Below are positions 23,661-36,375 of a DNA stretch of 64,000 nt, piece by piece. Both the position numbers and the translations under genes were made by a program. The stretch is from Omphiscola glabra (taxonomy: Eukaryota > Mollusca > Gastropoda > Lymnaeidae), in contig OZ024796.1 in assembly GCA_964017045.1 (NCBI GenBank), positions 26,537,010 to 26,601,009 of the forward strand, read 5' to 3'. The first letter of the stretch is position 1, and each line of letters opens with the position of its first letter. The notes beneath the pieces were generated by a model, which had not been told where the DNA came from, searched no databases, and worked only from the letters and a program-made list of their open reading frames with translations.

Positions 23661-26009
23661 GAGATAATAAGAGAGAATTATAGAGAGAATGAGAAAGAGA
23701 GACTGGAAAAAGTAAGAAAAGATAAGGAAGAAAAGAACGAACGAAAGAACGCATTTAGAGAAATGAGATGGAGAGAAGGAGTGGAAAGGTACTTGGAAAT
23801 GAAATTCTCCGCCCTCGAAGTGACGCTAGTATTAAAATGAAATCGCTGACCAGCCCTTATTATTGAATTTTCCCTTCACTCGGGGCCATCGACTGACCAG
23901 TGCTGGTACTGAGATCATGGCGTGGAGGAAATGGGAGGACGGAAATGGGTAGGGATGGCGGGAGGGGGGGTTGTTTGCGAGGGGGATGGGGTCGGAGGGA
24001 AGAACAAACGAAAACCTGAGGAGGCCTAGAAAATAATTTATGACTATTTTAAATATAGATGGAATATATGGGGGCTCAACCATAGCGTTTTTTTTTTTAA
24101 GTCGTGGGGGGTGTTGTGGGTGGGGTAGGGGTTGGGGTGTGCTGTCTCGGGGTGTCGATATACAGGGGCTATTATTAGCTGGGATTCTTTGGAGCAAAGG
24201 GGATATGATACACTGTTATTTTTGTTGTGGTCAGTCTATATAGTGTTATTACACATTCTGAGATATTGGAACTTGGTAGTGAAAAGAAAAAAAAGAGAGA
24301 AATTGTGGGATGCTGTGTTTAAGGGTTGCGTTGATGCGAGTCCCTGGGGTGTCGATAAGTTTTTTTGGTGAGGTGTTGGCGAATTTCAAAGTATAAGTGG
24401 TGGATTGTGACGTCATCTGGCTCGAAGACTTAAAATATTATATTTGGTTGAAAGGAAAATAAAAATCAGATTTTTGGTAAAAAGGGGGTGGGGGTTGGGG
24501 CGGCGGTTAATGAAGTTGGGGCGTCGTCCAGTCGTCAGTGTTGGGAGGCTGGTTTAGTATACTTACAGTCTTATTGTTGATGTTGTTTTGGGTATCAAAG
24601 GGGTCTTTGGTATTGGGGGGGGATGGGACAACCCATAAATGACATCAGGCATCCAGGGAGGTGGAGGGGGTTATGGATGATGGTTGATGAGGGATTAGGG
24701 TGTGATGGTGGGGGGAGGAGGGGTCAAAATTGGCCCAAAAGATGACGTGACGATTTTATGATGCTCCAACCCAGACTTTATTATAACGAGAAAAATTGAA
24801 CTTTCTTTGACAAAGAACAAAATATTCTTAAGATCAATGAACGGAGAATTCGTCAGCTGTCATTTTTAAAACCTTATTAAAAGCTAAATCTTACTTTCAC
24901 AAAAAATGAATTAAAATAATGTAAAAAAAAAAAATGAAAACATAATTTTAAAAATAATTTTAAAATATTTAAAAACCTCTATCCCAATATCCATGTTGAG
25001 AATACGAAATTATGCAGCTTAAAACGATGACGTCAGATTCCTCTAACAACAAATATATATATTTTTTTAGATTTAACAAGCAAGCCTTAAGTAAAGGTCG
25101 AATGAGTCATATTTAAAAACTCTTTTCTTTCAGAGCAAAGTTGTTTTTTTTTTACCTTGGCAGTAAAAGAAAAAAAAATGAAGGAAAACAAAATAAAATT
25201 AGATTCTACCATATCTTAACAGTTTATAAATTATGAAAAAAAAAATTCAATTCTTTTTTCTAAATATTAAAGCTTCCATGTTGGAGGAAGACGTGTTTAT
25301 AAATATTTTTATTTAAACATTTTCCCAAGTTTTTTTCAAGGTTTTTTTAAAAAACAGTTTGTTTTTGATAGTGTGACTCTGAATGATTGTATACGTGGGA
25401 AAGCCGCTCCTAGGCAACCGTTTCGTCCCAGCTTTCCGTCCCGACCAAAGGGCTCCCTGGGCGGAGGGAAGTGGTAATGCAACACCTTCCCTCCGGAGGG
25501 GCAGTAAACCCGCTCAGACCTTCAGGGTAAGTGGGCTGAAACGCTTTAAACGCAGCGTTTTCGGCCGACTGCGCGTCCTTCAGGCTACTCGGGGGGGGGG
25601 GGGGAGGGGGCGGGGGGTTCTCGGCATGCTTCCGCAAGGTCTGACCATTTCCCTATGTGACGTACGATTGTATACTGTTGACCACGCTACTTCTTAAGGT
25701 TCTTATCACTGTGTAGATGCATCCAGTGTTGCACAGCTTGCCTAATAATTAATACGACAATTAGACTTTATGGACACATGAGGAAACATCCAACAGTTCG
25801 CATCACTTTGTTATATTGACAGCAAATCTCACTTTATAACATTGAAATAAATCTCCGGATTGGAGTAAAATAACTGTCACCATTTTAAGCACGCCACTTC
25901 TTTCTTAATACACTTAAATGTCCAATGGCTAATCCGATGCTAAGAGATGTATCACTGCAAGCGCAAAAAAAACAAACATTCATGACCATATTGATAATAT
26001 AAAAAAAAC
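23661..26009. other. Unassigned intergenic sequence
   Basis: No gene recognised. 25383-25640 is unusually G/C-rich and low-repeat (gtttcgtcccagctttccg, aaacgctttaaacgcagcg), with a cagggtaagt donor-like word at about 25523; it could be part of an exon or an unknown element. Confidence 0.45.
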
Positions 26010-26215
26010 AACACATCCTCTCCTTCTGCGCATGACATTTCGGTACCGCGTTTTTTACCATTGCCGCCATCTTGGTTGCCTGAACCCTAAATTTATCCCT
26101 ATACCTAACCTGAACCCTAAATCTATCTCTCACCCTAACCTGAACCGTGAATCTATCCCTCACCCTAACCTGAACCCTAAATCTATCCCTCACCCTAACT
26201 TAATACTAATGATGA
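26010..26215. mobile_element. Partial copy related to the 51033 element, with an internal 30-bp array
   Basis: The segment ggtaccgcgttttttacca plus gccgccatcttggttgcc is the reverse complement of sequence at about 51665-51715. It is followed by four 30-bp units at 26081-26200 built on tgaaccctaaatctatccct + caccctaacc. The same unit appears inverted in the 51033 element. No termini were found. Confidence 0.6.
26081..26200. repeat. 30-bp tandem array, 4 units
   Basis: Units built on tgaaccctaaatctatccct then caccctaacc. It lies within a copy of a dispersed element; an inverted relative is at about 51535-51615. Confidence 0.93.
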
Positions 26216-28304
26216 GGTAATGTATATCTGAATGAGCCGACATTTCAATGCTTAACTTATTTTAATAGACAATATTTCGAAGCATATTTATTATTGTAAT
26301 AATTGAGCTGTTACAGATAGTTACCAGTTTTGTTTGGGAAATGGCTTTTGTTCTATACTTGAAGTAACACAGTAGGCGAGTGCTTGATAGAAGAGAACCA
26401 CAAAAAATAACAAAACAAAAAAAAACCACAAAAAACCAACAACAAACGAAAAAAAACGCTAACAAATACTGATCGTAAGTTTTTAACCCCTCGAAACGAG
26501 ACAGAAGAATATCTCGTAAGATCTTAGGAATCGATTACGAAATATGTCTGTCTTCGCTTCTGAAATTTAAATATTTGTTGACGACTTTCGCCGAAATCAG
26601 GAGTCAGACTCGTGAACTTAATTTACGACTTTTTCAGCTCGAGCCGTTGATGTGAGCATTGAAGTTCGCGTCCCTATTATTATTATTATTATTTTGTCGT
26701 TGTAAAATCACTTTCGTTGAAAGTGCTTCAATTGCACTTTTCAAACAAGCATTGTGTACCTCAATTAATGCCCAACACGTTTATTTTTTATTTAAATTTT
26801 TTTTTTTTTTACAATTGTCTTTTTCTTTTTTTCTTGCACCGTTTGGCACTGCGCCAATGCCTACTTTTTGGAACACCCGCTGTTCCCGGGGCTGCCCAGA
26901 TTTGGCTGTCTAATAAATAATGAGGACTGCCGAAATTCCCTGACCCCAGCCCTAAATAAACACGGGTCCCTTCTTTTCGGCTGCTTTCTTTTAGGAACTG
27001 TTAAACTGAAAATGGCGTCGGTCCGGCAGCCCAAAAATCAATACTTGCTCGTTAAGATGGAGATGGCAGAAAGATAAAATGAAATGAAATTCTGACCGCC
27101 GCGGCTATGTTTCTGAATAATTCAACAATTGTATTCATCATGCACGCGCCTGAGTTCGCTGTTGAAGTGTGGAAGAAATAAAAACAAAACCTGGGGGGGG
27201 GGGGGGGGGGCTGTGGGAGGTGTCTTGATTTGGGAAGCAGGGGTGGGGGAGGGGGTTAGGGTATACAGGAGGAGGGGGTCGTTTGCTTGTATGACCCCCC
27301 TCCCCTCCGTTGGTGAACACATTTAATGATCCGCTGGACATGCGTGAGGTTTGCAGAAAATTTTGGATATCCAAATAAAGCGCATTTATTTAAAAAAAAA
27401 AAGAAGATATATATAAGATTTTTTGGGTCTCTTTCCGATATTTATTCAAAGATAACTGCGCATACACAAAATTCCATAAAGAACTTTTTTTTTTTTTTAA
27501 ATTCTTTGTATTTAAAAAGAAAAATACAAGATTAAAATCTTTTAAGAGAAAAAGGGGGGGTGTGTGAAAATGTGAAGTTACATTTGAATTTTATGTAGCT
27601 AAGTCTCACCATTCGATCTGGTTAGGGAGGGAAAGGGGGGGGGAAGGTATAAAAGGACGGGGGTCTGAATAATTAATTATTAAAAAAAAAAAAAAAAATT
27701 GGCGTCAAGAGATCGTTTTCCGTATTGTAAAAAATTCATCGCCTCCGTATCGTAAAAAAAAAAATTGGCAGTCGTAAAAAAAAATGGATTAAAATTACAA
27801 TTTAAGATGTTAATCATTCATCAGTGTGTTTACCACTGGTTCTCAGCCTTGCTGGTGCCGCGACCCACACGTTTGAGAACCACCGGTGTATACGAAGAAA
27901 TTTAGCTTAAAAAAAAAAACTCCCACAAAAATCGTGTTGCATTTTAATTTAAGGATTAGCAATAATTTACACGAAGTTGAAGACGGCATGCACCTATAGC
28001 TTAAAACTCTCTTTGGCGAACTTAGAAGCAACTTCAGGATATACAGTTCCCCAACAACAAAATTAATGATGTGCCTTCCTGTACGAGCCCATAAGACAAG
28101 ATCCTTTTCTCTAATGGTGCGGGAGGGTACGAGAAGGGAGGAGTGGCGTCTCTACAGGGCTACGTGATATTCTCTTGGTTACTTTAAAAAAAAAAAAAAA
28201 GAGAAATAGATTTATATGTAAATTATTTTTGTAACTGCCGCCTACATTTTCCGGGTATCTCCTAACAAGGCCGGCTTCCTTCCTGCCATTCCGCCCCAAC
28301 CCAC
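26216..28304. other. Unassigned intergenic sequence
   Basis: AT-rich, with an att microsatellite near 26680, poly-G at about 27191 and poly-A runs. The only recognised element is the hAT remnant at 27834. Confidence 0.55.
27834..27885. mobile_element. Very short SPIN-like hAT remnant
   Basis: A 52-bp element begins cactggttctcagcc and ends gtttgagaaccaccg, with gccgcgacccaca between. The flanking octamers gtgtttac and gtgtatac differ at one base. It looks like a SPIN-type element with almost the whole interior lost. Confidence 0.6.
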
Positions 28305-28869
28305 TCACTCTCTCTCTCTCTCTCTCTCTCTTTCTTTCATTCTTTCACTCATTCTCTCTCTCTTTATCTCATCCTCTCTCTTTCTCTTTCTCTCTCTTTA
28401 ACTCTCTCCCTTTACCTCTCTCCCTTTCTCTCTGTCTCTCTCTCTCTTTCTCTCTATATCTCTCCCTCACTCCCTCTACCTCTCCCACTCTCTCTCCCTC
28501 TACCTCTCTCTCTTTATCTCTTTCTCTCTTCCTCTCTCTTTATCTCTCCCATTTCTCTCTTTTTCTCTCTATATCTCTCCCTCACTCCCTCTACCTCTCC
28601 CACTCTCTCTCCCTCTACCTCTCTCTCTTTATCTCTTTCTCTCTTCCTCTCTCTTTATCTCTCCCATTTCTCTCTCTTTCTCTCATCCTCTCTCTCTCTC
28701 TCTTTATCTCTCTCTCTATCTTCATCTTTCTCTCTCCTTATCTCTCTCTCTTTTTCTCTCTCTCCCTCTCTCTCCCTCGCTTTCTCTCTCTCTTATTCTC
28801 TTTCTATCTCTCTTCCTATTTCTCTCTCTCTTCAGCTATCTCCCTTTCTCTCTGTCTCTCTCTCTCTCT
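28305..28869. repeat. Polypyrimidine (TC) tract, ~565 bp
   Basis: Almost uninterrupted t/c with sparse a. A block of about 112 bases beginning tctatatctctccctcactc is present twice (about 28455 and 28567). Confidence 0.95.
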
Positions 28870-31800
28870 TAGCGTGTGGCAGATTTTGGAATGTATTAGT
28901 TTAAAGCTCATTTGTTACGATATTGAGTAAACTGTTGAGTAGTTACTGCTTGTTAAATTATTCCCTTCGCTAATCAATCAAAAAAAGAAGTACAAGTTAA
29001 AAAAAAAAAAAAAAAAAACTATGGGAATCAGAAATGTGACATGTGCTCACAAAGATGCATTTCAGCGCTCGATTACTTACTTCAAATGCTATCCGATTAC
29101 ATAAGATTCCACATCTCCATATCCCATCACTTCTAAGAAACCATCTTTTGACGATTTTGAAGCTTAATTAATTGAGACAGCCCCGGGGGGGGGGGGGGGG
29201 TGCAAGAGGAGACAAGATCACACCTTTTTTTTTATTTTACCCCCCTTTGATGTTTTTCTTCATTATCTTAAAATAGCAACTTTCTATTTTATTTCATTTA
29301 AATTTTGGAATTTTCAACGGATCTCGATTTTTAAAAATTAATTTAGGATCCATCAAATTTTGTAAAATTAAAATATCTCGCCAGACTATGAGGCCTATCC
29401 AAACGTCATTCTATTCTCAGGATCTAGGGGATGTAAACATAAAAAGATCACCCAAGTTATAAAAATAAACAGACTATATATATTCTGTAAAGGAGAGAGG
29501 CTGTTACTACTATTTAAAGCTGTATCCCACAGAAGAAGGAAAGATGATTTGTGCAAAGCATTCCGGCTTATCTCCCCGAACAAGGGCGACCCTTGGCTAA
29601 AACAATAGTCGTTTGTCCAAATTGTAGTCAAAATTTTGCACAGATTGTTAGTCATCTCCACATCTGTTAAAACGCTAATGCAATATTTTATTGTTAACCT
29701 GTTTTTATTTCACTAATGTTTTTTTTATTTATTCTCTGTTCTTATACCTATAGAAACAGAATAAAAATTCGATTTAAAGCGTGACAAACATTTAAAAGAC
29801 GCTTTTGTAAGGCAACACTATATATGACAACCTAGACAGAAAAGTATACATATGTTCCAACACTTTTGTAACAATATATCTAACAGCCTAGTCAATAAAA
29901 CTGTCTATATTCCGAACACTTTTGTAAAAATTGGTTCAAATAAAAAAAATAGAAACACGTCTTTGTTAGGTCGATTAAAATTCAAACACGGGTCGATGGA
30001 GACTATAAAAAAATTCAAACACGGATCGATGGAGACTATAAAAAAATTCAAACACGGGTCGATGGAGACTATAAAAAAATTCAAACACGGGTCGATGGAG
30101 ACTATAAAAAAATTCAAAACATTGTGTTTCAAATTCAAACGCATAAAATTACCCCAAGTCCAACCCCCCCCCCCCCCCCCACACTTTTTTTTTAAAATTG
30201 TTGTCCTGAACCCTTACCTCCACCTCGACAATCTAATGAAGCCTATAACGTATTACCACAAATAACGAAAATTTTTAATCACGTTTACCGTGAGTCACCA
30301 ATCCATTATCAGTTTAATCCAGATTCGCCCCCCCCCCTTTTTCCTCCAACCCTTCTCCTATTTTAAATAACAATAAGGAAAAAAAAAAGAAGAAGGAAAA
30401 AAAAAAGCTCTGAAATTTTGAGCCGCACTCACGCAACAATAAATGAGGAGTTTTCTCATAAAATTTGCCGTCATATTTTTAGGGCTAACAAAATTTAATT
30501 ACATTTTCCTCTTTATTACAAAACGGGAGAGTAGTGGCGTTCGGGTGGGGGAGGAGAGGGGAGGGAGGACGAGGCGGTATCGATCCTGCCGGAATAATAA
30601 ATGAAATTGCAGTTTTATGCGTGTGTCAAACAATAATTTTTGTTTCAAAATTAGACTTTTGTAATCCCCCCCCAGTCATCCTCTAGGCCTTCTCGTTGCT
30701 TTAAAGATTTTTTATAATTTTTTTTTTTTTGCCTTTCTGTTTTTAATATGAGGGCTGGGAGTTTTTTAAATTATTTTTTTTTAAAAAATCTTTCATTCTG
30801 TCTTTGTAAAGAGGGACCCCCGAATGGAATACGTGTGTTGTGCCTAACTGTATTTATCATTACAAGTTTGATTACTTTTTAAAATTTGAAATATTGCCTT
30901 TCAGAAGCACACGATACTCCATGATGCCTGCTTCTTAAACTGCTATACCTCTCCACCTCGAAAACGCATAAATAACTACACAAAAACGTCAATCAGCGCC
31001 CATAAGCACCAACAGACCAACGGCCCCAAACAACAAAACCGCCCGCTAACGAGGAAACAGCACCAAACAACATTCCAACAAACAGATAAAAACAAACAAA
31101 AAAGAACAGATCCCAACAGCGTAACAGCCTCAACAACCAAACTACCCCCAACAGCCAAACATCCCCCCAAAACCAAACCGCCTACCAACCGCCTTCAATT
31201 TATACATATACGCACGAATTAAATATCTTTCTTGTTTTTGTTTATTTTTAAACTGTTCTGTTTTTTTTCCTGCTGAACCTTTGAACCTTGTTCATAAGAA
31301 AAACATAAAAATAGAACACAATAGTGCTTTCATGGGATGTAGGTCTTTGTGACAGACAACTCACTGTTTTTTCAAAATCAATGTCCAACTTTGTATATGT
31401 ATAGGAAGTTTTAAAGGTTGATCCAAGTTTTTAAATTATTATGATGCTTGATTTAACGTTTCGTCATAATTAATGTTCCTTGTTTTTACAACGCCCTTTA
31501 CTGCACGTGCGGACGTCCACTGACGTCACGCATTATTGATTCAGTAACCGTGTCGGCTGTGGCTTGGCCAACGTCCTATACAAATTTGAATTATTTGAAC
31601 TTTTTTTATACAATATTTTTCTATTGTATATCTTATCATATGAATTTAATAAACGATTTTGGGGGGGGGGGGGGGGAAATATTAGACCATTTTATTATTT
31701 ATTTATTTTAGTTTTGGACGGCACCCAACAGAGCGAAGAAAACAATGTTTTTAATCTCCCGTTACGATCTGTGATCAAACCCAACAGCATTCCAAAATAA

Positions 31801-33039
31801 CGATTTCCCCAACCGCCTTCATTTAAAGAAAGCATAAAAAACCACACACGTACATTCAATACACATAAAAAAAAAAAAGAAACGAAACAAATTAACGCAA
31901 CTGTAAAGCTCATATTTTACAATCTTCATTAATATCTGAAACTGTCGATATTTTCGTGTTTACAGAACACATACACTTCAAGGGATGGTTTTATACAACC
32001 TTTCCTTTTTTTTTAAATTTTATTTTACATTTCCTTTTCACATCCATTCTTTTATATTTAAAAAAAAAAATTCCCAAACACACACAAGATAAAAAAATTC
32101 TTCTTTACATTTCATGATTTCATCCTTTTGCCCCTATTCTTAAACTAAGCACCCCATCTCCCCCCTCCCTTCCCCTCCCAAACAGCGACGACCCCCCTCC
32201 CCCTTTTATAGACCCCCCCCCCCCTGCCCATCCCTAAAAACCTCAGGCCACTGGCGTGGCAGGCCATAACTTTTTCTCAAATTTCCCAAATATCTCAGAT
32301 TCCCGTCCCCCTTCAGAAATTTAATACATTGCTTTGAAAAAATAACTGAATTTATTCTGAGGGACACCGTTTGTGAAAAAAAATCGATATTTTTCATTTT
32401 ACTCCCCAAAAGAAATAACTGCAAATGACATTCTGCGAGCGCGTGAAATATTATGAGTAAAAACTGGGAGGTCATTCGGATGGCGTCCGAAAGCTGCCGG
32501 ATCTGGGTACAAGGAGGAAATTGCTTGTTTTGTTGGTGGATATTAAAATCTGGACGGAGTCTTTTCATGCAAGAAATATTTTATTAAGCTAACACCAAAA
32601 ACAAAAATGGCCTCCAGGCTTTGGAGCCAAATTGAGAGAGGAATTATTCAGCCCGATATTCCCCCTTTTTTAAAAAAAAAACGTATTCTTTCCTCCTCCC
32701 CCCCCCCCCCCCCCAAACCTTACACGATATTACCGGCCGTATCTTAAACGAAGGGTTTTGTAATGTAAGGGTAGAGGCAGTAGATGTTGCCTTTTTTTTG
32801 TTTTTGCCGGAGTCAACATATTTGCTTCACGTTAATCAATGCCTTAATGCAAATTAGTTAAATACAATACATTCCATATAAATAACCGTGCGGATTTTAT
32901 TAAATTTTATTTTTTGGAGCGGGGAGGACCAAATATTTCACTGAAACATCGGCATGGGCGTATTTGGACCATTGCAGAACCATATCATTTAAACGCTTTG
33001 ATTCATTCATTTCTGAACGCAACACTTACCACCCTATTT
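28870..33039. other. Unassigned intergenic sequence
   Basis: Apart from the 33-bp array at 29979, only homopolymers and short open frames are visible. Nothing resembles a conserved exon. Confidence 0.5.
29979..30118. repeat. 33-bp tandem array, 4 units
   Basis: Units of aattcaaacacgggtcgat + ggagactataaaaa. One unit has ggatcg. Confidence 0.95.
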
Positions 33040-33182
33040 CTCTCACCACCTCCCTCTCGATCTCCCCCCATCCGTACCTGCCTCTCTTTCTCCCTCTCTC
33101 CTTCCTCTACCCTCCCTCCGTCTCTCCCTCCTTTCCTCCTGACCACCTCTCTCGTGACCTCCCTCTTTTTTCCCTTTTATCC

Positions 33183-33233
<51 letters not shown>

Positions 33234-33280
33234 ACTCTCTCTCTATATCTCTCTCTCTCTCTCTCTCTATCTTTTTTCCT
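33040..33280. repeat. TC-rich tract with (tctctcta)n
   Basis: A pyrimidine-rich stretch that turns into ctctctctatct repeats from about 33184. Confidence 0.93.
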
Positions 33281-33528
33281 GGTTGTTTCAAATATAGAAC
33301 TTTTTACATAAAAAATATAACCTCAATCGGATTGATCAAATTTTGAAAGATTAAAAAGTCTCCCAAGACGAAGCTGTGTATCAAATATAATCGGCCAAGC
33401 ACGTAGTTTACAATGGACGGCGAAAAAAAAAAGCTTAAAACACAAACCGAGGCTTCGTTCACGAAAGGCTAAAAAATAAAATGTTTTCAAAAATTAAATA
33501 ATAACTATGACTCATTTCTAGATATCGT

Positions 33529-33625
33529 TGGGAATTTAATCAAATAGTAATTTGAAAGCTGTGACAAGGCTTCATACACGAATTGCATCAAATGCTTGAA
33601 GGAAATTTTGATCGTGTGAACCGAC
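33529..33625. mobile_element. 'gatcaaattt' MITE, copy C, left end missing
   Basis: The right half only: from gggaatttaatcaaatag to gatcgtgtgaaccgac, matching copies A and B. The left terminus and the 'gaacgcactattttg' segment are absent. Confidence 0.7.
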
Positions 33626-33808
33626 CCTAAGATATTTAGGCCTACTTATTTTTGGTCGGCTCCCGATTACAAATAAAATAAGGATAGCTTGGCTCATGAT
33701 AATGTTATCGTTTAAATAATGGCTGTACCCATTGGATTAAAAACTGGCTGCACGTTTGGCCCTTCGAAAATAACACATCAAACCGTTTATCTGACTAAGG
33801 CGTTGTTG

Positions 33809-34251
33809 GATAAGGTGGCCCTGCATCAATAACTGATAAGATGGCCCTGCATCAATAACTGATAAGGTGGCCCTGCATCTACAACTGATAAGGTGACCCT
33901 GCATCTACAACTGATAAGGTGGCCCTGCATCTACAACTGATAAGGTGGCCCTGAATCTACAACTGATACGGTGGCCCTGCATCTACAACTGATCAGGCGG
34001 CCCTGCATCTACATCTGATAAGGTGGCCCTGCATCCACAACTGATAAGGCGGCCCTGCATCTACAACTGATAAGGTGGCCCTGCATCCACAACTGATAAG
34101 GCGGCCCTGCATCTACAACTGATAAGGTGGCCCTGCATATACAACTGATAAGGTGGCCCTGAATCTACAACTGATAAGGTGGCCCTGCATCTACAACTGA
34201 TAAGGTGGCCCTGCATCTACAACTGATAAGGTGGCCCTGCATCCAGAACTG
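33809..34251. repeat. 26-bp tandem array, 17 units
   Basis: Units of gataaggtggccctgcatct + acaact; variants ggcggcc and catcaataact. Confidence 0.96.
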
Positions 34252-34308
34252 AAGTGCACTTTTAATTTTTATCTTTTTAAAATCCTTCTCCAGCTATAAA
34301 ACAACTTG

Positions 34309-34522
34309 TCTTCTCTAGCACACACATAACCCTCTATCCCGCGTGTCTATCTCAAGCACACACATAACTCTATATCTTGTGTCATCTCAAGCACACACAT
34401 AACCCTCTGTCCCGTGTCTTCTCTATCACACACATAACCCTCTGTCCTGTGTCTTCTCTAGCACACACATAACCCTTTGTCCCGTGTCTTCTCTAGCACA
34501 CACATAACCCTCTATCCTGTGT
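34309..34522. repeat. ~35-bp tandem array, 6 units
   Basis: Units contain tctagcacacacataaccct and ctgtcccgtgtct; spacing varies slightly. Confidence 0.92.
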
Positions 34523-34853
34523 ATGGGCCACACAAAGCCGAAATTTAAAAAAAAAAAAAAAAACTAATTCGTCAATTTTATTCTATAAGACCTGTGTTTG
34601 TAACGTCAAAGTCCATTGTCTAAACCCCGACATTACCCCCCTCCCCTTCCACAAAATCCCCTTAATCCCCTTAAACCACAAACACTTTTTTTTAACCTAA
34701 CAAAGTACATTAGTGAAGTGCATGATTCATGTGAATTTAAAAATTCAGCTAATCCAATAAGTCGACTCCAGTTCTAAAACATCATGTTTATTCTTCAGTT
34801 TGACATTAGTCTTAGAAAGGGTTTGGAACAGGAAGGCCTGTAGTTTCTTCGAA

Positions 34854-35232
34854 ATGTAGTCCTGACATAAATGATAACTTAGTCCCTTCATGGTAGACAA
34901 TGTAGTCCTTACATAAATGATAACTTAGTCCCTTCATGGTAGACAATGTAGTCCTTACATAAATGATAACTTAGTCCATTCATGGAAGATAATGTAGTTA
35001 TTACATAGATGATAACTTAGTCCAATCATGGAAGATAACGTAGTTATTACATAGATGATAACTTAGTCCCTTCATGGAATATAATGTAGTCCTTTCTTCG
35101 ATGATAACTTATTCCCTTCATGGAAGATACTATAATCCTTACATAGATGATAACTTAGTCCCTTCATGGAAGCTAATGTAGTCCTTACATAGATGATAAC
35201 TAAGCCATTTCATGGAAGATAATGTTGACCTT
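34854..35232. repeat. 46-bp tandem array, ~8 units
   Basis: Units contain gataacttagtcccttcatg, gtagacaatgtagtccttac and ataaat. The left units are the most uniform. Same family as 15161-15517. Confidence 0.94.
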
Positions 35233-35568
35233 GTATTGATGATGAAGTGTACTCGTCAATTGCCTTTTACTTGAAGCTCTTGAAGCTGTTCAACAATGAA
35301 TGAACTAATTGCTAACTTTGATGTTAATTTATTTGTCAAATGGTAAATATATCAACTAATAAAGTAATAGCGAAAAGGGTAACTCTGTACAAAAAAAAAA
35401 TAGCTTTTTTATCTTCTCAAGGGGCCAGGATGTCATCTAAGTTAAAAAATGCATTAGATTTGGACGCTATTTTTGGCTTTAAAGGTGATGTGCCGTGCTA
35501 TGTGTGTTTATATGTATATTTAAATATGAGAGGACATGACGACTGTTACATTGTTGTGTCCCATGCCC

Positions 35569-35750
35569 TCCTGTCATTTGTGTACCAACATGTCATTTGT
35601 GTACCATCCTGATATGTGTGTACCATCCTGTCATTTGCGTACCATCCTGTCATATACGCACCATTTTGTCCTTTGTGTACCAACATGTCATTTGTGTACC
35701 AACATATCATCTGTGTACCATCCTGTCATTTGTGTACCATCTTGTCGTTT
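35569..35750. repeat. 19-bp tandem array, ~9 units
   Basis: Units of tgtcatttgtgtaccatcc with variant accaaca. Confidence 0.93.
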
Positions 35751-36057
35751 TGCTAAAATCTGAAATTTATCAAAATCTTTTAAAACACAATAGACGTTAT
35801 TCATCATTGAGTATAATTTATGTCTCTACGCGCATGCGCATTAAAACTCCACTACCGCCAGCAACGGCCATCTTGGCCAAAGTACTGGAAGCGTTCATAT
35901 TCGTACGCCAGAAACATATTGGGAAATAATGAAATCATCTGTATTGATGGACTGGCATACAAGGGGTTTATGAGAGGCCTTACACGGTACCCAACCCACC
36001 GACATTCGGCAGTTCACTGACTCATGAACACATATCTGCAAGAGGCGATATAACGCC

Positions 36058-36375
36058 ACTGTCGGAATATAGGGCATTCGAGATACGATACTGTTGGAAT
36101 AAAGGGCATTCGAGATACGATACTGTTGGAATAAAGGGCATTCGAGATACCAAACTGTTGGAATAAAGGGCATTCGAGATACGATACTGTTGGAATAAAA
36201 GGCATTCGATATACGATACTGTTGGAATAAAGGGCATTCGAGATACGATACTGTTGGAATAAAGCGCATTCGAGAAGCGATACTGTTGGAATAAAGGGCA
36301 TTCGAGATACGATACTGTTGGAATAAAGCGCATTCGAGATACGATACTGTCGGAATAAAGGACATTCGAGATACC
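36058..36375. repeat. 32-bp tandem array, ~10 units
   Basis: Units of ggcattcgagatacgatac + tgttggaataaag. The 32-base period rotates frames, giving repetitive minus-strand frames that are not genes. Confidence 0.95.

Noticed and set aside
22380..23754. 400-450 codon Ser/Leu/Phe/Pro/His frames on the minus strand
   Set aside because: Entirely within the 14-bp GA-rich array. Three overlapping frames encode the same rotating motif, an effect of the period.
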